Source of the DNA: Bacillus sp. HF117_J1_D | Lineage (GTDB): Bacteria; Bacillota; Bacilli; Bacillales; Bacillaceae_C | Direction: 5' to 3' | NCBI GenBank assembly: GCA_009928435.1 | Contig: JAABNQ010000002.1 | Location: 120,600-184,599, forward strand | Length of the DNA: 64,000 nt | In this document: piece by piece, positions 28,679 to 38,724 of the stretch | Layout: the number at the start of each line of letters is the position of its first letter | How positions within the stretch are numbered: the stretch's first letter is position 1 | Program-made: the position numbers and the translations under genes | Notes under the pieces: generated by a model | Told to the model about the DNA's origin: nothing | The model's database searches: none | What the model saw: the letters and a program-made list of their open reading frames with translations, nothing else

Positions 28679-29338
28679 TTAAAATTGAGCGATATACTTA
28701 TTGACTTCATTCACTGCAGTCTCGACATCCTGATCACATATGGCCTTAAACAGTTCATCATGTATTTCCTCTTCAAAACAAAACTGCGGATCCATCGCCA
28801 TCAAATCTTTGATTGAAGAGGATAACGGCTTAGTCATATGTTCATATAAATCTTGCAGCAATCTGTTTTTAGCAGCCTCAAAGATTGCTTGATGAAATTT
28901 GATATCTGCCGCTATAAAATCTTCCAACTTTCTTCTTTCGGCAGCGTCGCGGCATTTATCAATATAGGCTCGTAGCCTGTCAATATCTTCTTCGCTTCTT
29001 CGCATTGCGGCGAGTTGTGCCGCCTCTTTTTCCAATGCTAGCCTAACTTCCAAAGTTTCGATTAAACCGGTTTTTTCAATTTGGCGTTGCATGGCGGCCT
29101 CGAATACACTTGTCGAACGAACAACGGTCCCGCTTCCTTGTTTTGATTCCAATAAACCGGCATGCACCAAGGCTTGAACGGCCTCCCTGAGCGTATTGCG
29201 GCTTACATCAAATTCTTCCATTAGGAGCATTTCAGGTGGTATCTTGTGCCCAACAGGCCAATGACCATTTTCAATTAACTCTTCCATTTGAGAAATGACT
29301 TGATCGACTAAGGATAAACGGTTTGCCCTTTTATACAT
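28679..29338 (-). CDS. FadR-type GntR-family regulator
   Basis: A 219-residue regulator with an N-terminal winged helix (PPEMLLMEEFDVSRNTLREA, then QALVHAGLLESKQGSGTVVRS) and a C-terminal FCD all-helical ligand domain with metal-type ligands (ADIKFHQAIFEAA, then EEIHDELFKAI). ATG 29338 has TTGGAG 9 bases upstream. The frame is open much further upstream, but without a ribosome site or family similarity. It is divergent from mutA and precedes the MFS gene. The effector is unknown. Confidence 0.87.
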   Translation of the reverse strand: MYKRANRLSLVDQVISQMEELIENGHWPVGHKIPPEMLLMEEFDVSRNTLREAVQALVHAGLLESKQGSGTVVRSTSVFEAAMQRQIEKTGLIETLEVRLALEKEAAQLAAMRRSEEDIDRLRAYIDKCRDAAERRKLEDFIAADIKFHQAIFEAAKNRLLQDLYEHMTKPLSSSIKDLMAMDPQFCFEEEIHDELFKAICDQDVETAVNEVNKYIAQF

Positions 29339-29543
29339 AATCCACACTCCAACTTGTAGGATGATTGGTATATAGGACATTTTATCATGAATGCTGATAT
29401 TTTGTAAAATAACCGACAAGAGGACGGGAACTAGTTGTTCTCGTTGAATCGGTTGTTTGAGCTCCACAACTATAATAAAATGGTAGTTGAATAGAAAAAT
29501 AAAATGGAATCGCTTACGCAAATAAAGAGGAAGGGTGTATTGC

Positions 29544-31415
29544 ATGTTCACTGATCGGGCAAAAAAAACAGACTTCAAAAAAGCGGCAATCAACGAGTGG
29601 GAGAAGGCTGTGCAATCATCTTTGAAGAATGCTTCCCTGAAAGACCTTTACACCGATACGTACGAAGGTATTCAATTATCTCCCCTTTATACGCAACATC
29701 AAATCGATTATCGACGGATAGATCAATATCCTGGAGAAGGTAACTTTTTGCGGGGCTTTTTTCCTCCCGGGAAAAAACGCGGTTGGCGTATAGCTCAAAA
29801 ACTAAAAGAGGAGGATTGGAACAAACTAAAACATCAAATCAAAAGTTCTCTTCAAAGGGGGCAGGATACGGTCGCATTCGACCCTTTGCGGCTTGAGAAG
29901 CTTGATGATGTAAGTTTCAAAGAATTGAACGATTTCATTGCGTTGGATCAAATACCACTTCTTATTTTTTCCGACAGACGCCGTTTCAACATTATCGCTC
30001 AAAATCTACTTGCTGAGAATATTAAAGTTAGCGGAGCGGTTGCAGCGGACATCGTATCAGCAGAGCTTGCGGAAGGTTTCATCGTCGACGTCGACCCGGA
30101 CTGTGAACAAATGGAAGATTGGATTTCACAGATCAAGCTGCTCGATCTCCAGTTTCCTCACCTTCGTACTGTTATGGTTGATATAAAGCCATACAAAGAG
30201 GCTGGAGCCCAAGTCATTCAGGAACTTGGCGTTTCTTTAGCATTAGCCGTGTTTTATATTGAACAAATGAAAAAAGCAGGATGGACTCCCGTGAAAACTG
30301 CATCTAAATTGATTTTTCGTTTTTCCATTGGTAGTGATTTTTTTATGGAACTCTCAAAATTTAGGGCTTTCAGGGTGCTTTGGAAGACGATTGCCGATGC
30401 ATACGGGCTGCCGGAAGGTAAGCAGGCAGTCCCGGTTAGTGCAGAAACGGCCAATCTTACAAAATCTGTCCTGGATCCTTATGTGAACATGCTCCGTGCA
30501 GGAAACGAAGCATTCGCTGGAATATTAGGCGGAGTTGATTACCTCCATGTAGGATCATTTGATGAATTGTCAGGGCATTCGACTGATTTTTCAAAGAGAA
30601 TCGCTAGAAATACTCAACTTTTGTTAAAAGAAGAGTCGTTTTTGGATCGGGTTATCGATCCGGCTGGTGGCTCTTATTTTATCGAAGTCTTAACATCAAA
30701 TTTAGTTAATGAAGGGTGGAGTTTTTTTCAGGAAATTGATAAAAAGGAGGGTATCATTGAAGTCTTGCGGGAAGGGTGGCTGCAAGGGAAGATAAAGGAA
30801 ACCGCCGCTGATCAGTTGAAAGACATGGAAACAAGAAAAAGGTCGGCAGTCGGGGTGAACGTGTATGCTATGGGCAATGAACAGGTCCGATATCCCAAAA
30901 CGGGCAGCACCACCCGTCCTGATGCAGAAGGGAAGGTAAAACTTGAGCCGCTTCAATATGTAAGGCTTGCGGAGAAGTTTGAACGTTTTCGACAAAGGTC
31001 CTCTCAGCTTTCACTAAAAGGCAAAACCCCAACGATAAGATTAATCTGTCTTGGGGAATTGAAAGCATACAAGCCATATGCAGACTTTGTTTCCGGTGTC
31101 TTGGCTTCAGCAGGGGTACAAGCTGTTTGGAGTGACAGCTTCAAGGATTTGAATCATATAAAGCGTTATATGTTAGAATCACCAGAAAAAGACTTTTGTT
31201 TGTGCGGGCCGCAGTCCCTTTATGCGGAATTTGCAGCGGATATCGGATGCTGGGTAAAAGAAAGCTTGCCCAACGCCCATTTAGATATTGCCGGCAGCAT
31301 GACTGAAGAGGAATTGGCATCGTTCCAAATAGACGGCACATTTTATTCAGGTCAAAATATTGTTGAAAAGCTGAATGATATACTTAACCGATGGGAGGCA
31401 GATTTAAATGGATAA
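29544..31415 (+). CDS. mutA: Methylmalonyl-CoA mutase small subunit
   Basis: A 623-residue MutA. The TIM-barrel part carries the family motifs [17 protein letters not shown], then [13 protein letters not shown] and [12 protein letters not shown]. The C-terminal cobalamin-like domain lacks the DxHxxG motif, as usual for the non-catalytic subunit. ATG 29544 has AGAGGAAGGG upstream. It overlaps mutB by 8 bases. With MutB it converts methylmalonyl-CoA to succinyl-CoA. Confidence 0.93.
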   Translation: MFTDRAKKTDFKKAAINEWEKAVQSSLKNASLKDLYTDTYEGIQLSPLYTQHQIDYRRIDQYPGEGNFLRGFFPPGKKRGWRIAQKLKEEDWNKLKHQIKSSLQRGQDTVAFDPLRLEKLDDVSFKELNDFIALDQIPLLIFSDRRRFNIIAQNLLAENIKVSGAVAADIVSAELAEGFIVDVDPDCEQMEDWISQIKLLDLQFPHLRTVMVDIKPYKEAGAQVIQELGVSLALAVFYIEQMKKAGWTPVKTASKLIFRFSIGSDFFMELSKFRAFRVLWKTIADAYGLPEGKQAVPVSAETANLTKSVLDPYVNMLRAGNEAFAGILGGVDYLHVGSFDELSGHSTDFSKRIARNTQLLLKEESFLDRVIDPAGGSYFIEVLTSNLVNEGWSFFQEIDKKEGIIEVLREGWLQGKIKETAADQLKDMETRKRSAVGVNVYAMGNEQVRYPKTGSTTRPDAEGKVKLEPLQYVRLAEKFERFRQRSSQLSLKGKTPTIRLICLGELKAYKPYADFVSGVLASAGVQAVWSDSFKDLNHIKRYMLESPEKDFCLCGPQSLYAEFAADIGCWVKESLPNAHLDIAGSMTEEELASFQIDGTFYSGQNIVEKLNDILNRWEADLNG

Positions 31416-33576
31416 AAAGCCGGACTTCCAATCAATTGCACCGCAATTCGTAAAATCTCCCAAAAATTATCAGGATTTAAAAAACGGTAGCTTTGAAACG
31501 AATGAGCAAATTAATATTAAAGCGTTATACACGGAGCAAGATCTTGAACATCTGGAATATGCCGATACGATGCCTGGGATTCCTCCTTATACTCGCGGGC
31601 CGTACCCAACAATGTATGTGAATCGTCCGTGGACGATTCGGCAATATGCGGGATTCTCGACTGCTGAGGAAAGCAATGCCTTTTACAGACGTAATTTGGC
31701 GATGGGACAAAAGGGTCTGTCTGTTGCATTTGATCTGGCTACGCACCGCGGCTATGATTCAGACCATCCGCGGGTGGAAGGAGATGTGGGGAAAGCGGGA
31801 GTGGCCATCGATTCCATTCTTGATATGAAAATATTATTCGATGGAATCCCGCTGGATCAAATGTCAGTTTCAATGACGATGAATGGAGCCGTGATTCCCA
31901 TACTGGCATTTTACATTGTGACGGCTGAAGAGCAAGGAGTAAAGAGGGAGCAGCTTTCGGGGACGATCCAAAATGATATTTTAAAAGAATACATGGTCAG
32001 GAATACGTATATTTACCCTCCTGAAATGTCCATGCGGATTATTGGCGATATTTTTGAATATACGTCGAGGGAAATGCCAAAGTTTAACAGTATCTCTATT
32101 TCGGGATATCATATGCAGGAAGCAGGGGCTCCGGCGGATATAGAGCTGGCCTATACTCTTGCGGATGGGCTTGAATATGTCAGAACAGGCTTGAAGGCTG
32201 GCCTTGATATAGATTCGTTTGCCCCGCGCCTTTCGTTTTTCTGGGGAATCGGCATGAATTATTTTATGGAGGTCGCCAAGCTGCGTGCAGCAAGAACGAT
32301 GTGGGCGAAGCTCATGAGCCCATTTAAGCCAAAGAACCCTAAGTCATTGGCGCTTCGAACACATAGTCAAACATCCGGATGGAGTTTGACGGAACAGGAC
32401 CCCTATAATAATGTGATACGGACATTGGTTGAGGCTCATGCTGCGGCTATGGGACATACGCAATCGCTTCATACGAACGCTCTTGATGAAGCAATCGCGC
32501 TACCGACAGATTTTTCTGCAAGGATTGCACGGAATACCCAGCTTTTTTTACAGGAAGAAACGGGCTTGACGAATGTCATTGATCCATGGGGGGGATCATA
32601 TTATGTCGAAACATTGACGGATGAGTTGATGAAAAGGGCATGGGCCCATATCGATGAAGTTGAAGAGCTTGGAGGAATGACGAAAGCGATGGAAACAGGG
32701 CTTCCAAAAATGAGGATTGAGGAAGCTGCGGCGAGACGGCAGGCATTGATCGATTCCAAAAAGGAGACAATTATTGGAGTGAATCGCTATCGTTTGGAGC
32801 AGGAAGAAGAGATTGATATTTTAAATATAGATAATACGATTGTAAGAGAGAAGCAGCTTGAGCGGATCAGGCAGCTCAAGGAGCAACGTTCCGAAGAAAG
32901 AGTTCAGGCAGCTTTGAAAAAGCTATCAGAAGGTGCCGCGGACGAATCGGCGAATTTGCTGGAGCTTTCTGTAGAGGCTGCAAGAGAAAGGGCGACTTTG
33001 GGCGAAATTTCATCTGCTATTGAAAAAGCATGTGGAAGGCATAAAGCGGTGATCAGATCAATTAGCGGTGTTTATAGCTCACATTTTTCCGATGAGAAGG
33101 AAATGTCTCAGATCAAAGAAATGACGGAAGACTTCATGGACAATGAAGGTCGGAGGCCAAGGATTTTAATTGCCAAAATGGGACAGGATGGCCATGACCG
33201 CGGAGCGAAGGTCATTGCGACTGCTTTCGCTGATCTAGGCTTTGATGTTGATATCGGGCCTTTGTTTCAAACGCCTGAAGAAACGGCGAGACAGGCAGCA
33301 GAAAATGATGTTCATGTTATTGGAGTCAGTTCTCTAGCCGCCGGTCATCGGACATTGCTGCCGAAGCTGGTGGAAGAACTGAAGAAAATCGGCCGGGAAG
33401 ACATCATGGTGGTCATTGGTGGCGTCATCCCTCCGCAGGACTATGATTTCCTTAAAAAGAACGGAGCCTCCGCTATTTTTGGCCCAGGCACTGTCATTCC
33501 TATTGCTGCTCAAAAGGTGATAAAAGAAATATATGCCAGACTCGGTTATGTGGAAGTGGGCGAGCGGGATGGGTGA
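31408..33576 (+). CDS. mutB: Methylmalonyl-CoA mutase large subunit, cobalamin-binding
   Basis: A 722-residue catalytic subunit. The N-terminal TIM barrel has [20 protein letters not shown] and [13 protein letters not shown]. The C-terminal B12 domain has D594-x-H596-x-x-G599 (GQDGHDRG), where the histidine binds cobalt. GGGAGGC precedes the ATG, and the start lies inside the mutA end. The stop overlaps meaB. It needs adenosylcobalamin. No B12 riboswitch is seen upstream of the operon. Confidence 0.95.
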   Translation: MDKKPDFQSIAPQFVKSPKNYQDLKNGSFETNEQINIKALYTEQDLEHLEYADTMPGIPPYTRGPYPTMYVNRPWTIRQYAGFSTAEESNAFYRRNLAMGQKGLSVAFDLATHRGYDSDHPRVEGDVGKAGVAIDSILDMKILFDGIPLDQMSVSMTMNGAVIPILAFYIVTAEEQGVKREQLSGTIQNDILKEYMVRNTYIYPPEMSMRIIGDIFEYTSREMPKFNSISISGYHMQEAGAPADIELAYTLADGLEYVRTGLKAGLDIDSFAPRLSFFWGIGMNYFMEVAKLRAARTMWAKLMSPFKPKNPKSLALRTHSQTSGWSLTEQDPYNNVIRTLVEAHAAAMGHTQSLHTNALDEAIALPTDFSARIARNTQLFLQEETGLTNVIDPWGGSYYVETLTDELMKRAWAHIDEVEELGGMTKAMETGLPKMRIEEAAARRQALIDSKKETIIGVNRYRLEQEEEIDILNIDNTIVREKQLERIRQLKEQRSEERVQAALKKLSEGAADESANLLELSVEAARERATLGEISSAIEKACGRHKAVIRSISGVYSSHFSDEKEMSQIKEMTEDFMDNEGRRPRILIAKMGQDGHDRGAKVIATAFADLGFDVDIGPLFQTPEETARQAAENDVHVIGVSSLAAGHRTLLPKLVEELKKIGREDIMVVIGGVIPPQDYDFLKKNGASAIFGPGTVIPIAAQKVIKEIYARLGYVEVGERDG

Positions 33577-34591
33577 AGATATTCAAAAAAAGTTCATCAG
33601 GCGCAAGCCGATAGCAGAAAATGTCGATGGCATCATCGAAGGATTGCTCTTAAAGGACCGTACCATGCTTTCCAGGGCGATCACCTTGATAGAAAGCAAT
33701 GCCGACCGTCATCAAAAAACGGCGGAGGACATGCTGCAGCGTCTTCTTCCATTGTCTGGTGATTCCATCCGAATCGGGATAACAGGAGTTCCGGGAGCCG
33801 GAAAAAGTACGTTTATCGAGTCTTTTGGTCTTTTATTATGCAATAAAGGTCACCGCGTGGCTGTCCTTGCGGTGGACCCGAGTTCAACTTTGCATGGGGG
33901 CAGTATACTTGGAGATAAAACAAGGATGGAGCGTTTGGCGAATCACCCGAATGCTTTTATTAGACCCTCCCCTTCAGGGGGAGCACTTGGGGGTGTACAT
34001 CGAAAAACACGAGAAACAATCATAGCTTGCGAAGCTGCGGGCTACGATGTTTTATTGATCGAAACGGTCGGCGTCGGCCAGAGTGAAGTGATGGTTAGGG
34101 GCATGGTTGACTTTTTCATGCTGCTTGTCTTAACAGGGGCAGGTGATGAATTGCAAGGAATGAAAAAGGGAATCATGGAGCTTGCGGATGCTGTCATTGT
34201 AAACAAGGCTGATGGCAGAAATCTGGATCTGGCTAAAAAAACACAGAGAGAATATAAACAGATTTTGCATTTTTTGCAGCCAGCGACAAAAGGATGGACA
34301 ACTCCAGCTCTCACTTGTTCTGCTCTGTATCAAGAAGGAATCGAGCAGGTTTGGGAAACGGTTTTGAGGTACATGAAGATGACGAAAGAGTCGGGCCAGT
34401 TTTGGGAAAGTCGCAAAATGCAGGCTAAGGAATGGCTCTATGCTCAAATTAAAGAACAACTGGAAAGATCCTTTTTCGGAGATGACAAAGTTAAAAGTCT
34501 TGCGCCTGAGGTTGAAAAGAAGGTCATGAATGAAGAAATGACTGTAGCTAAAGCAAGCGGCCTATTGTTTGATGCTTTTTATGAAAAATGA
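33569..34591 (+). CDS. meaB: Methylmalonyl-CoA mutase chaperone GTPase MeaB
   Basis: A 340-residue G3E-family GTPase with Walker [10 protein letters not shown] (73-81), the ETVGVGQSE switch and NKADG base-recognition motif. It guards the mutase and gates cofactor loading. The start ATG overlaps the mutB stop by 8 bases. An upstream extension in frame lies wholly in mutB and lacks a start signal. It is the last gene of mutAB-meaB. Confidence 0.93.
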   Translation: MGEDIQKKFIRRKPIAENVDGIIEGLLLKDRTMLSRAITLIESNADRHQKTAEDMLQRLLPLSGDSIRIGITGVPGAGKSTFIESFGLLLCNKGHRVAVLAVDPSSTLHGGSILGDKTRMERLANHPNAFIRPSPSGGALGGVHRKTRETIIACEAAGYDVLLIETVGVGQSEVMVRGMVDFFMLLVLTGAGDELQGMKKGIMELADAVIVNKADGRNLDLAKKTQREYKQILHFLQPATKGWTTPALTCSALYQEGIEQVWETVLRYMKMTKESGQFWESRKMQAKEWLYAQIKEQLERSFFGDDKVKSLAPEVEKKVMNEEMTVAKASGLLFDAFYEK

Positions 34592-34620
34592 AACAAAAAT
34601 AGGGTCGGAACAATAAAAAG

Positions 34621-34640
34621 GGACAGCCCTTCGGCTGTCC
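34621..34640 (-). terminator. Hairpin after meaB, with terminator polarity on the minus strand
   Basis: GGACAGCC and GGCTGTCC pair around CTTC. Both flanks are A-runs on the + strand (AAAAAG before, AAAAAA after). The U-run of an intrinsic terminator therefore exists only for minus-strand transcription, although no minus-strand gene lies nearby. Confidence 0.45.
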
Positions 34641-34740
34641 AAAAAACATCTAGGGAGTTTAGGGGTATGGATCTAGATGTATTTTTATCTTACCCGAACT
34701 TTTTACAGTTAAACCAAAACTTTTGATTAAATTCCGAAAT

Positions 34741-34770
34741 TTGATAAAGTGACCATCAAATTGTTATGAT
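34741..34770 (+). promoter_or_regulatory. Candidate brxB promoter
   Basis: TTGATA (34741-34746), 18 bp, TATGAT (34765-34770), 46 bases before the brxB start. Confidence 0.55.
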
Positions 34771-34816
34771 AACATTAGTACGAACTATGATTGTTTTTGA
34801 AAGGGGAATGAAATAG

Positions 34817-35254
34817 ATGAGCATGGACTTTAACTTATATGTCAATGATATCGTGCGTCAGGCGCGTGAAGATTTGGAACAGGCTGGATATGAACAGCTT
34901 CAAACACCAGAGGAAGTGGAGGGGGCCTTGGCAAGAAAAGGGACAACCCTTGTCATGATCAATTCTGTCTGCGGCTGTGCCGGCGGGGTGGCTCGTCCTG
35001 CAGCGGTTCATGCCATTCACTATGATAAGCGTCCTGATCACCTTGTGACGGTGTTTGCTGGACAGGATAGGGAGGCAACGGCGAAAGCAAGAAGCTACTT
35101 CACTGATTATCCGCCATCTTCTCCTTCTTTTGCTTTGTTGAAGGATGGAAAAATCTGTACAATGGTTGAGCGCCATGAAATCGAAGGGCATGATCCTATG
35201 TCTGTTGTAAACAAGCTTCAACAATATTTTGAGGAATATTGCGAGGAAGTTTAA
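34817..35254 (+). CDS. brxB: Bacilliredoxin BrxB (YqiW)
   Basis: A 145-residue thioredoxin-like DUF1094 protein with the active CGC motif (C52-G53-C54, in NSVCGCAGG) and the conserved [14 protein letters not shown] and [15 protein letters not shown]. It removes bacillithiol from oxidised proteins. Length equals B. subtilis YqiW. It is a single gene between meaB and the epimerase. Confidence 0.94.
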   Translation: MSMDFNLYVNDIVRQAREDLEQAGYEQLQTPEEVEGALARKGTTLVMINSVCGCAGGVARPAAVHAIHYDKRPDHLVTVFAGQDREATAKARSYFTDYPPSSPSFALLKDGKICTMVERHEIEGHDPMSVVNKLQQYFEEYCEEV

Positions 35255-35261
35255 CTCTGTG

Positions 35262-35297
35262 CTTGTCGCCTAAGGCTGCGCGCCTTGCGCTTTTCTT
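35262..35297 (+). repeat. Half copy of a dispersed GC-rich hairpin repeat
   Basis: GCTTGTCGCCTAAGGCTGCG and the following CGCCTTGCGCTTTTCTT match the right half of the hairpin repeat at 53226-53283 (GCTTGTGCCTAAGGTGCGCG, then CCCTTTGCTTTTCTT). Confidence 0.6.
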
Positions 35298-35343
35298 TAT
35301 TCCTTGCCGGCTCTCCTATTTGGGCTTGCCGCCGGAGTATGAT

Positions 35344-35374
35344 AAAAGGCCTTGCCAACAAGCAGGGCCTTTTT
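35344..35374. terminator. Terminator between brxB and prli42
   Basis: AAAAGGCCTTGC pairs with GCAGGGCCTTTTT (one G-T). It is symmetrical and serves the converging brxB and prli42. Confidence 0.88.
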
Positions 35375-35402
35375 CTATATAGAGAATATGTCTGATTTTT
35401 GT

Positions 35403-35498
35403 TTACAGCATGAATGACAATCCGGCCAACACTGTGGTGGCAATCATCGCAAATAGCATTAAGTAGATGATCAGTCGCTGAACTTTTTTATTAGACAA
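35403..35498 (-). CDS. prli42: Stressosome-associated miniprotein Prli42
   Basis: A 31-codon gene on the minus strand, TTG at 35498 to TAA at 35403, with AAGGAGTG 8 bases upstream. The product starts MSNKKVQRLIIYLMLFAM and continues as one membrane helix ending LSFML. This is the Prli42 pattern: a basic N-terminal NKK-VQR followed by a single helix. In Listeria it anchors the stressosome protein RsbR to the membrane. It is too small for most gene finders. Confidence 0.85.
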   Translation of the reverse strand: MSNKKVQRLIIYLMLFAMIATTVLAGLSFML

Positions 35499-35620
35499 AA
35501 TATCTTCACTCCTTGTCTCTTTCACTTTACATTCTATTCTATATGGAATATTTTAATGAGACAAGCATGTAAAATGACTCTGCTACCAAGGGATGAATTA
35601 CCGGAACGGAGGTCAAACGC

Positions 35621-36034
35621 ATGAAAAAAGTGGATCACATCGGCATAGCAGTCAAGTCGATTGACGAAGCATTGACGTTTTACACAGAGATGCTTGGTTT
35701 TCGCTGCATGGCTGTTGAAGAGGTGAAATCCCAGCAAGTTCGCGTCGCTTTCATTGATGCGAACAACGTGAAGCTTGAACTTTTGGAATCGCTTAACGAA
35801 AATGGACCAATTTCAAAATTCATAGAAAAACGCGGAGAGGGTATCCATCATATTGCAATTGGCATTAATTCCATCGAAGAACGAATATCCGAACTGAAAG
35901 AAAAAGGTGTCCGCATGGTAGATGAAGTACCTAAAGAGGGTGCAGGCAAATCTCTTGTTGCGTTCATGCATCCGAAATCTGGACATGGTGTTTTGTATGA
36001 GCTATGTGAAAAAGTACACATGGAGGAGAAGTGA
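35621..36034 (+). CDS. mce: Methylmalonyl-CoA epimerase
   Basis: A 137-residue VOC-fold protein with two beta-alpha-beta-beta-beta units and metal ligands in KVDHIGIAVKSIDEA, EGIHHIAIGI and HGVLYELCE. It converts (S)- to (R)-methylmalonyl-CoA. GGAACGGAGG precedes the ATG. It directly abuts the carboxyltransferase gene, and the mutase lies 2-6 kb upstream, which explains its role. Confidence 0.92.
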   Translation: MKKVDHIGIAVKSIDEALTFYTEMLGFRCMAVEEVKSQQVRVAFIDANNVKLELLESLNENGPISKFIEKRGEGIHHIAIGINSIEERISELKEKGVRMVDEVPKEGAGKSLVAFMHPKSGHGVLYELCEKVHMEEK

Positions 36035-37585
36035 GTGACGGATATTTACGATAAAATTAATGAACTGTATGATCGCCGGAGGGAAGCAGAGCTTGGTGGG
36101 GGAGACGAGCGGATTACGAGGCAGCATGAAAAAGGAAAGCTGACAGCAAGAGAAAGGATCGAATTGCTGTTGGATGAAGGAACATTTGTGGAACTGAATC
36201 CTTTTACAGAACATCGCTCTTCGAACTTTGGTCTAGAAGATGCTAAATACCCGGGTGACGGAGTTGTCACTGGGTATGGGAAAATAAACGAACGTCCGGT
36301 TTATCTTTTTTCACAGGATTTCACTGTTTTCGGCGGGGCACTTGGCGAAATGCACGCAGAAAAAATTGCAAAAGCGATGGATTTGGCTGCGAAAAATGGA
36401 GCCCCTTTTATTGGGTTAAATGATTCCGGGGGTGCACGGATCCAGGAAGGTGTTGTATCACTTGATGGGTATGGACATGTCTTTTATCGCAATGCGATCT
36501 ATTCAGGAGTCATTCCGCAAATTTCTGTCATCATGGGTCCTTGCGCTGGAGGCGCTGTTTATTCCCCAGCGATTACCGACTTTGTTTTTATGGTCGATGA
36601 TACAAGTCAAATGTTTATTACAGGTCCGAAAGTGATTGAGACTGTCACAGGCGAAAAAATTTCATCCGAAGATCTCGGAGGGTCCAAAGTACATAATGCT
36701 ATTAGTGGAAATGCGCATTTTCGGGCAGGAAGTGAGAAAGAAGTCCTTGCCATGGTGAGGAAACTGATGACCTATCTTCCGCAAAATAATCAGGGGAAAT
36801 CAACGAGAGAGAAATGGATTGCTGGCGATGAGCTAAGGCCGGATTTAGCTGATGCTGTCCCATATGACGCCGTGAGACCTTATGATGTTCGCGATGTGAT
36901 CAGTCAGGTTGTTGACAATAATTCTTTTTTTGAAGTTCAGAAAGAATTTGCCAAAAATATTGTCATAGGTTTTGCCAGAATTCGGGGGGAAGTAATTGGA
37001 CTCGTTTGTAACCAGCCAAAATTCCTGGCAGGCGGTCTTGACATTGATTCATCGGACAAAGCCTCAAGGTTCATTCGCTTTTGTGATTCTTTTAATATTC
37101 CTATTATTACATTTGAGGATGTCACCGGATTTTTCCCTGGTGTGAAACAGGAGCATGGCGGTATTATCAGACATGGAGCCAAAATCCTTTACGCCTATTC
37201 CGAAGCGACTGTTCCCAAAATTACAGTGATCTTGAGAAAAGCATATGGAGGGGCTTATGTGGCGCTAAACAGCAAATCCATTGGCGCTGATCTAGTGTTT
37301 GCTTGGCCCAATGCAGAGATAGCGGTCATGGGGCCGCAAGGAGCGGCAAATATTATATTTGCCCGTGAAATCGCCCAAAGCGAACATCCTGAAGAGACAA
37401 GAAATCAAAAGATTGAAGAGTATCGGGAAAAATTTGCGAATCCGTACGTAGCAGCTGCCCAAGGAATGGTAGATGATGTGATTGATCCTCGCGAGACAAG
37501 ACTGAAATTGATCCAGGCTTTGGAAATGCTGCATAATAAGCAGGAAGACAGGCCGCGGAAAAAACACGGAAATATCCCACTTTAG
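36035..37585 (+). CDS. yqjD: Biotin-dependent acyl-CoA carboxyltransferase (propionyl/methylmalonyl type, YqjD)
   Basis: A 516-residue two-crotonase-fold carboxyltransferase with GLNDSGGARIQEGV and GPCAGGAVYSPA (first oxyanion region) and FFPGVKQEHGGIIRHGAKI, then RKAYGGAYVAL (second). It fits propionyl-CoA carboxylase beta or methylmalonyl-CoA decarboxylase alpha. The GTG start follows the epimerase stop directly, with GGAGGAGAAG upstream. No biotin carrier or carboxylase gene is adjacent, so AccBC may be shared (inference). Confidence 0.9.
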   Translation: MTDIYDKINELYDRRREAELGGGDERITRQHEKGKLTARERIELLLDEGTFVELNPFTEHRSSNFGLEDAKYPGDGVVTGYGKINERPVYLFSQDFTVFGGALGEMHAEKIAKAMDLAAKNGAPFIGLNDSGGARIQEGVVSLDGYGHVFYRNAIYSGVIPQISVIMGPCAGGAVYSPAITDFVFMVDDTSQMFITGPKVIETVTGEKISSEDLGGSKVHNAISGNAHFRAGSEKEVLAMVRKLMTYLPQNNQGKSTREKWIAGDELRPDLADAVPYDAVRPYDVRDVISQVVDNNSFFEVQKEFAKNIVIGFARIRGEVIGLVCNQPKFLAGGLDIDSSDKASRFIRFCDSFNIPIITFEDVTGFFPGVKQEHGGIIRHGAKILYAYSEATVPKITVILRKAYGGAYVALNSKSIGADLVFAWPNAEIAVMGPQGAANIIFAREIAQSEHPEETRNQKIEEYREKFANPYVAAAQGMVDDVIDPRETRLKLIQALEMLHNKQEDRPRKKHGNIPL

Positions 37586-37600
37586 CTAGGAGGAGAAAAT

Positions 37601-38722
37601 ATGATCAACGAAAAGAGATTGCTGGATGAATTCCTTGAATTGATAAAGACTGATTCAGAAACAAAAAATGAAGGGGAAATTTCCAAATTACTCAAGACTA
37701 AGTTCGAGCATCTTGGTGTGGAGGTATATGAGGATGATACAAAAGGGCAGACGGGCCATGGGGCTGGAAATTTAATCTGTACCCTTAAAGGAACAAAAGA
37801 CAATGTAGCGCCCATTTATTTTACTTCACACATGGATACGGTCATGCCGGGAAACGGTGTGAATCCGTCTATTAAAGATGGATATGTGGTGACAGATGGA
37901 ACGACAATCCTTGGTGCGGATGATAAAGCTGGGCTTGCAGCCATGATGGAAGCTGTGAGGATTTTGAAAGAAAATAACATCCAGCATGGAGATGTCCAAT
38001 TTATTATTACAGTTGGGGAAGAATCTGGTTTAGTTGGTGCCAAAGCTCTTGATTCGAAGCTTGTTAAAGCCGAGTACGGTTTTGCTTTGGACAGTGATGG
38101 ACCTGTTGGGGATATTATAGTGGCTGCGCCAACCCAAGCAAAAATAAAAACGGTGATCCATGGGAAAACAGCTCATGCCGGTGTCGCCCCGGAAAAAGGA
38201 GTATCGGCCATCACGATTGCTGCCAAAGCAGTTGCTAAAATGCCACTTGGCAGGATCGATGAAGAAACGACAGCCAATATAGGAAGGTTTGAAGGCGGGA
38301 AAGCAACGAATATTGTGGCTGATCGTGTGGATATACTGGCTGAAGCGCGTTCTCTTGTTGAGGAAAAAATGATCGCCCAGACGAAAAAAATGAAGGCGGC
38401 TTTTGAAGAAACTGCGAAGGAGCTGGGCGGTAGTGCAGATGTTGACATACATGTTATGTACCCCGGCTTCAAGTTTTCAGATGGTGATGGTGTTGTTGAA
38501 ATCGCTAAAAAAGCCGCTCAAAAGGTTGGACGCAAGCCACGTTTATTAGCAAGTGGCGGTGGAAGTGATGCCAACGTCATTGCAGGGTTTGGCATTCCGA
38601 CGGTGAATTTAGGTGTCGGATATGAGGAAATTCATACAACGAATGAACGGATGCCAATCGCGGAATTGAATAAACTGACTGAAATGGTTGTTGCGGTGAT
38701 TGAGGAAGTGGCAGCCAATTAA
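37601..38722 (+). CDS. yqjE: M20 family peptidase, PepT-like (YqjE)
   Basis: A 373-residue M20 metallopeptidase. Zinc ligands and base lie in FTSHMDTVMPG, LGADDKAGLAAMMEA, VGEESGLVGAKAL and FALDSDG. The dimer domain begins near HGKTAHAGVAPEKGVSA. It is often named tripeptidase T-like; the real substrate is unknown. GGAGGAG stands before the ATG. Same order as yqjC-yqjD-yqjE in B. subtilis. Confidence 0.9.
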   Translation: MINEKRLLDEFLELIKTDSETKNEGEISKLLKTKFEHLGVEVYEDDTKGQTGHGAGNLICTLKGTKDNVAPIYFTSHMDTVMPGNGVNPSIKDGYVVTDGTTILGADDKAGLAAMMEAVRILKENNIQHGDVQFIITVGEESGLVGAKALDSKLVKAEYGFALDSDGPVGDIIVAAPTQAKIKTVIHGKTAHAGVAPEKGVSAITIAAKAVAKMPLGRIDEETTANIGRFEGGKATNIVADRVDILAEARSLVEEKMIAQTKKMKAAFEETAKELGGSADVDIHVMYPGFKFSDGDGVVEIAKKAAQKVGRKPRLLASGGGSDANVIAGFGIPTVNLGVGYEEIHTTNERMPIAELNKLTEMVVAVIEEVAAN

Positions 38723-38724
38723 GG

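Noticed and set aside
29339..29593. An 85-codon upstream extension of the GntR regulator
   Set aside because: The frame is open but has no ribosome site, the residues do not look like a GntR family start, and it would overlap mutA on the other strand. The ATG at 29338 has a good site.
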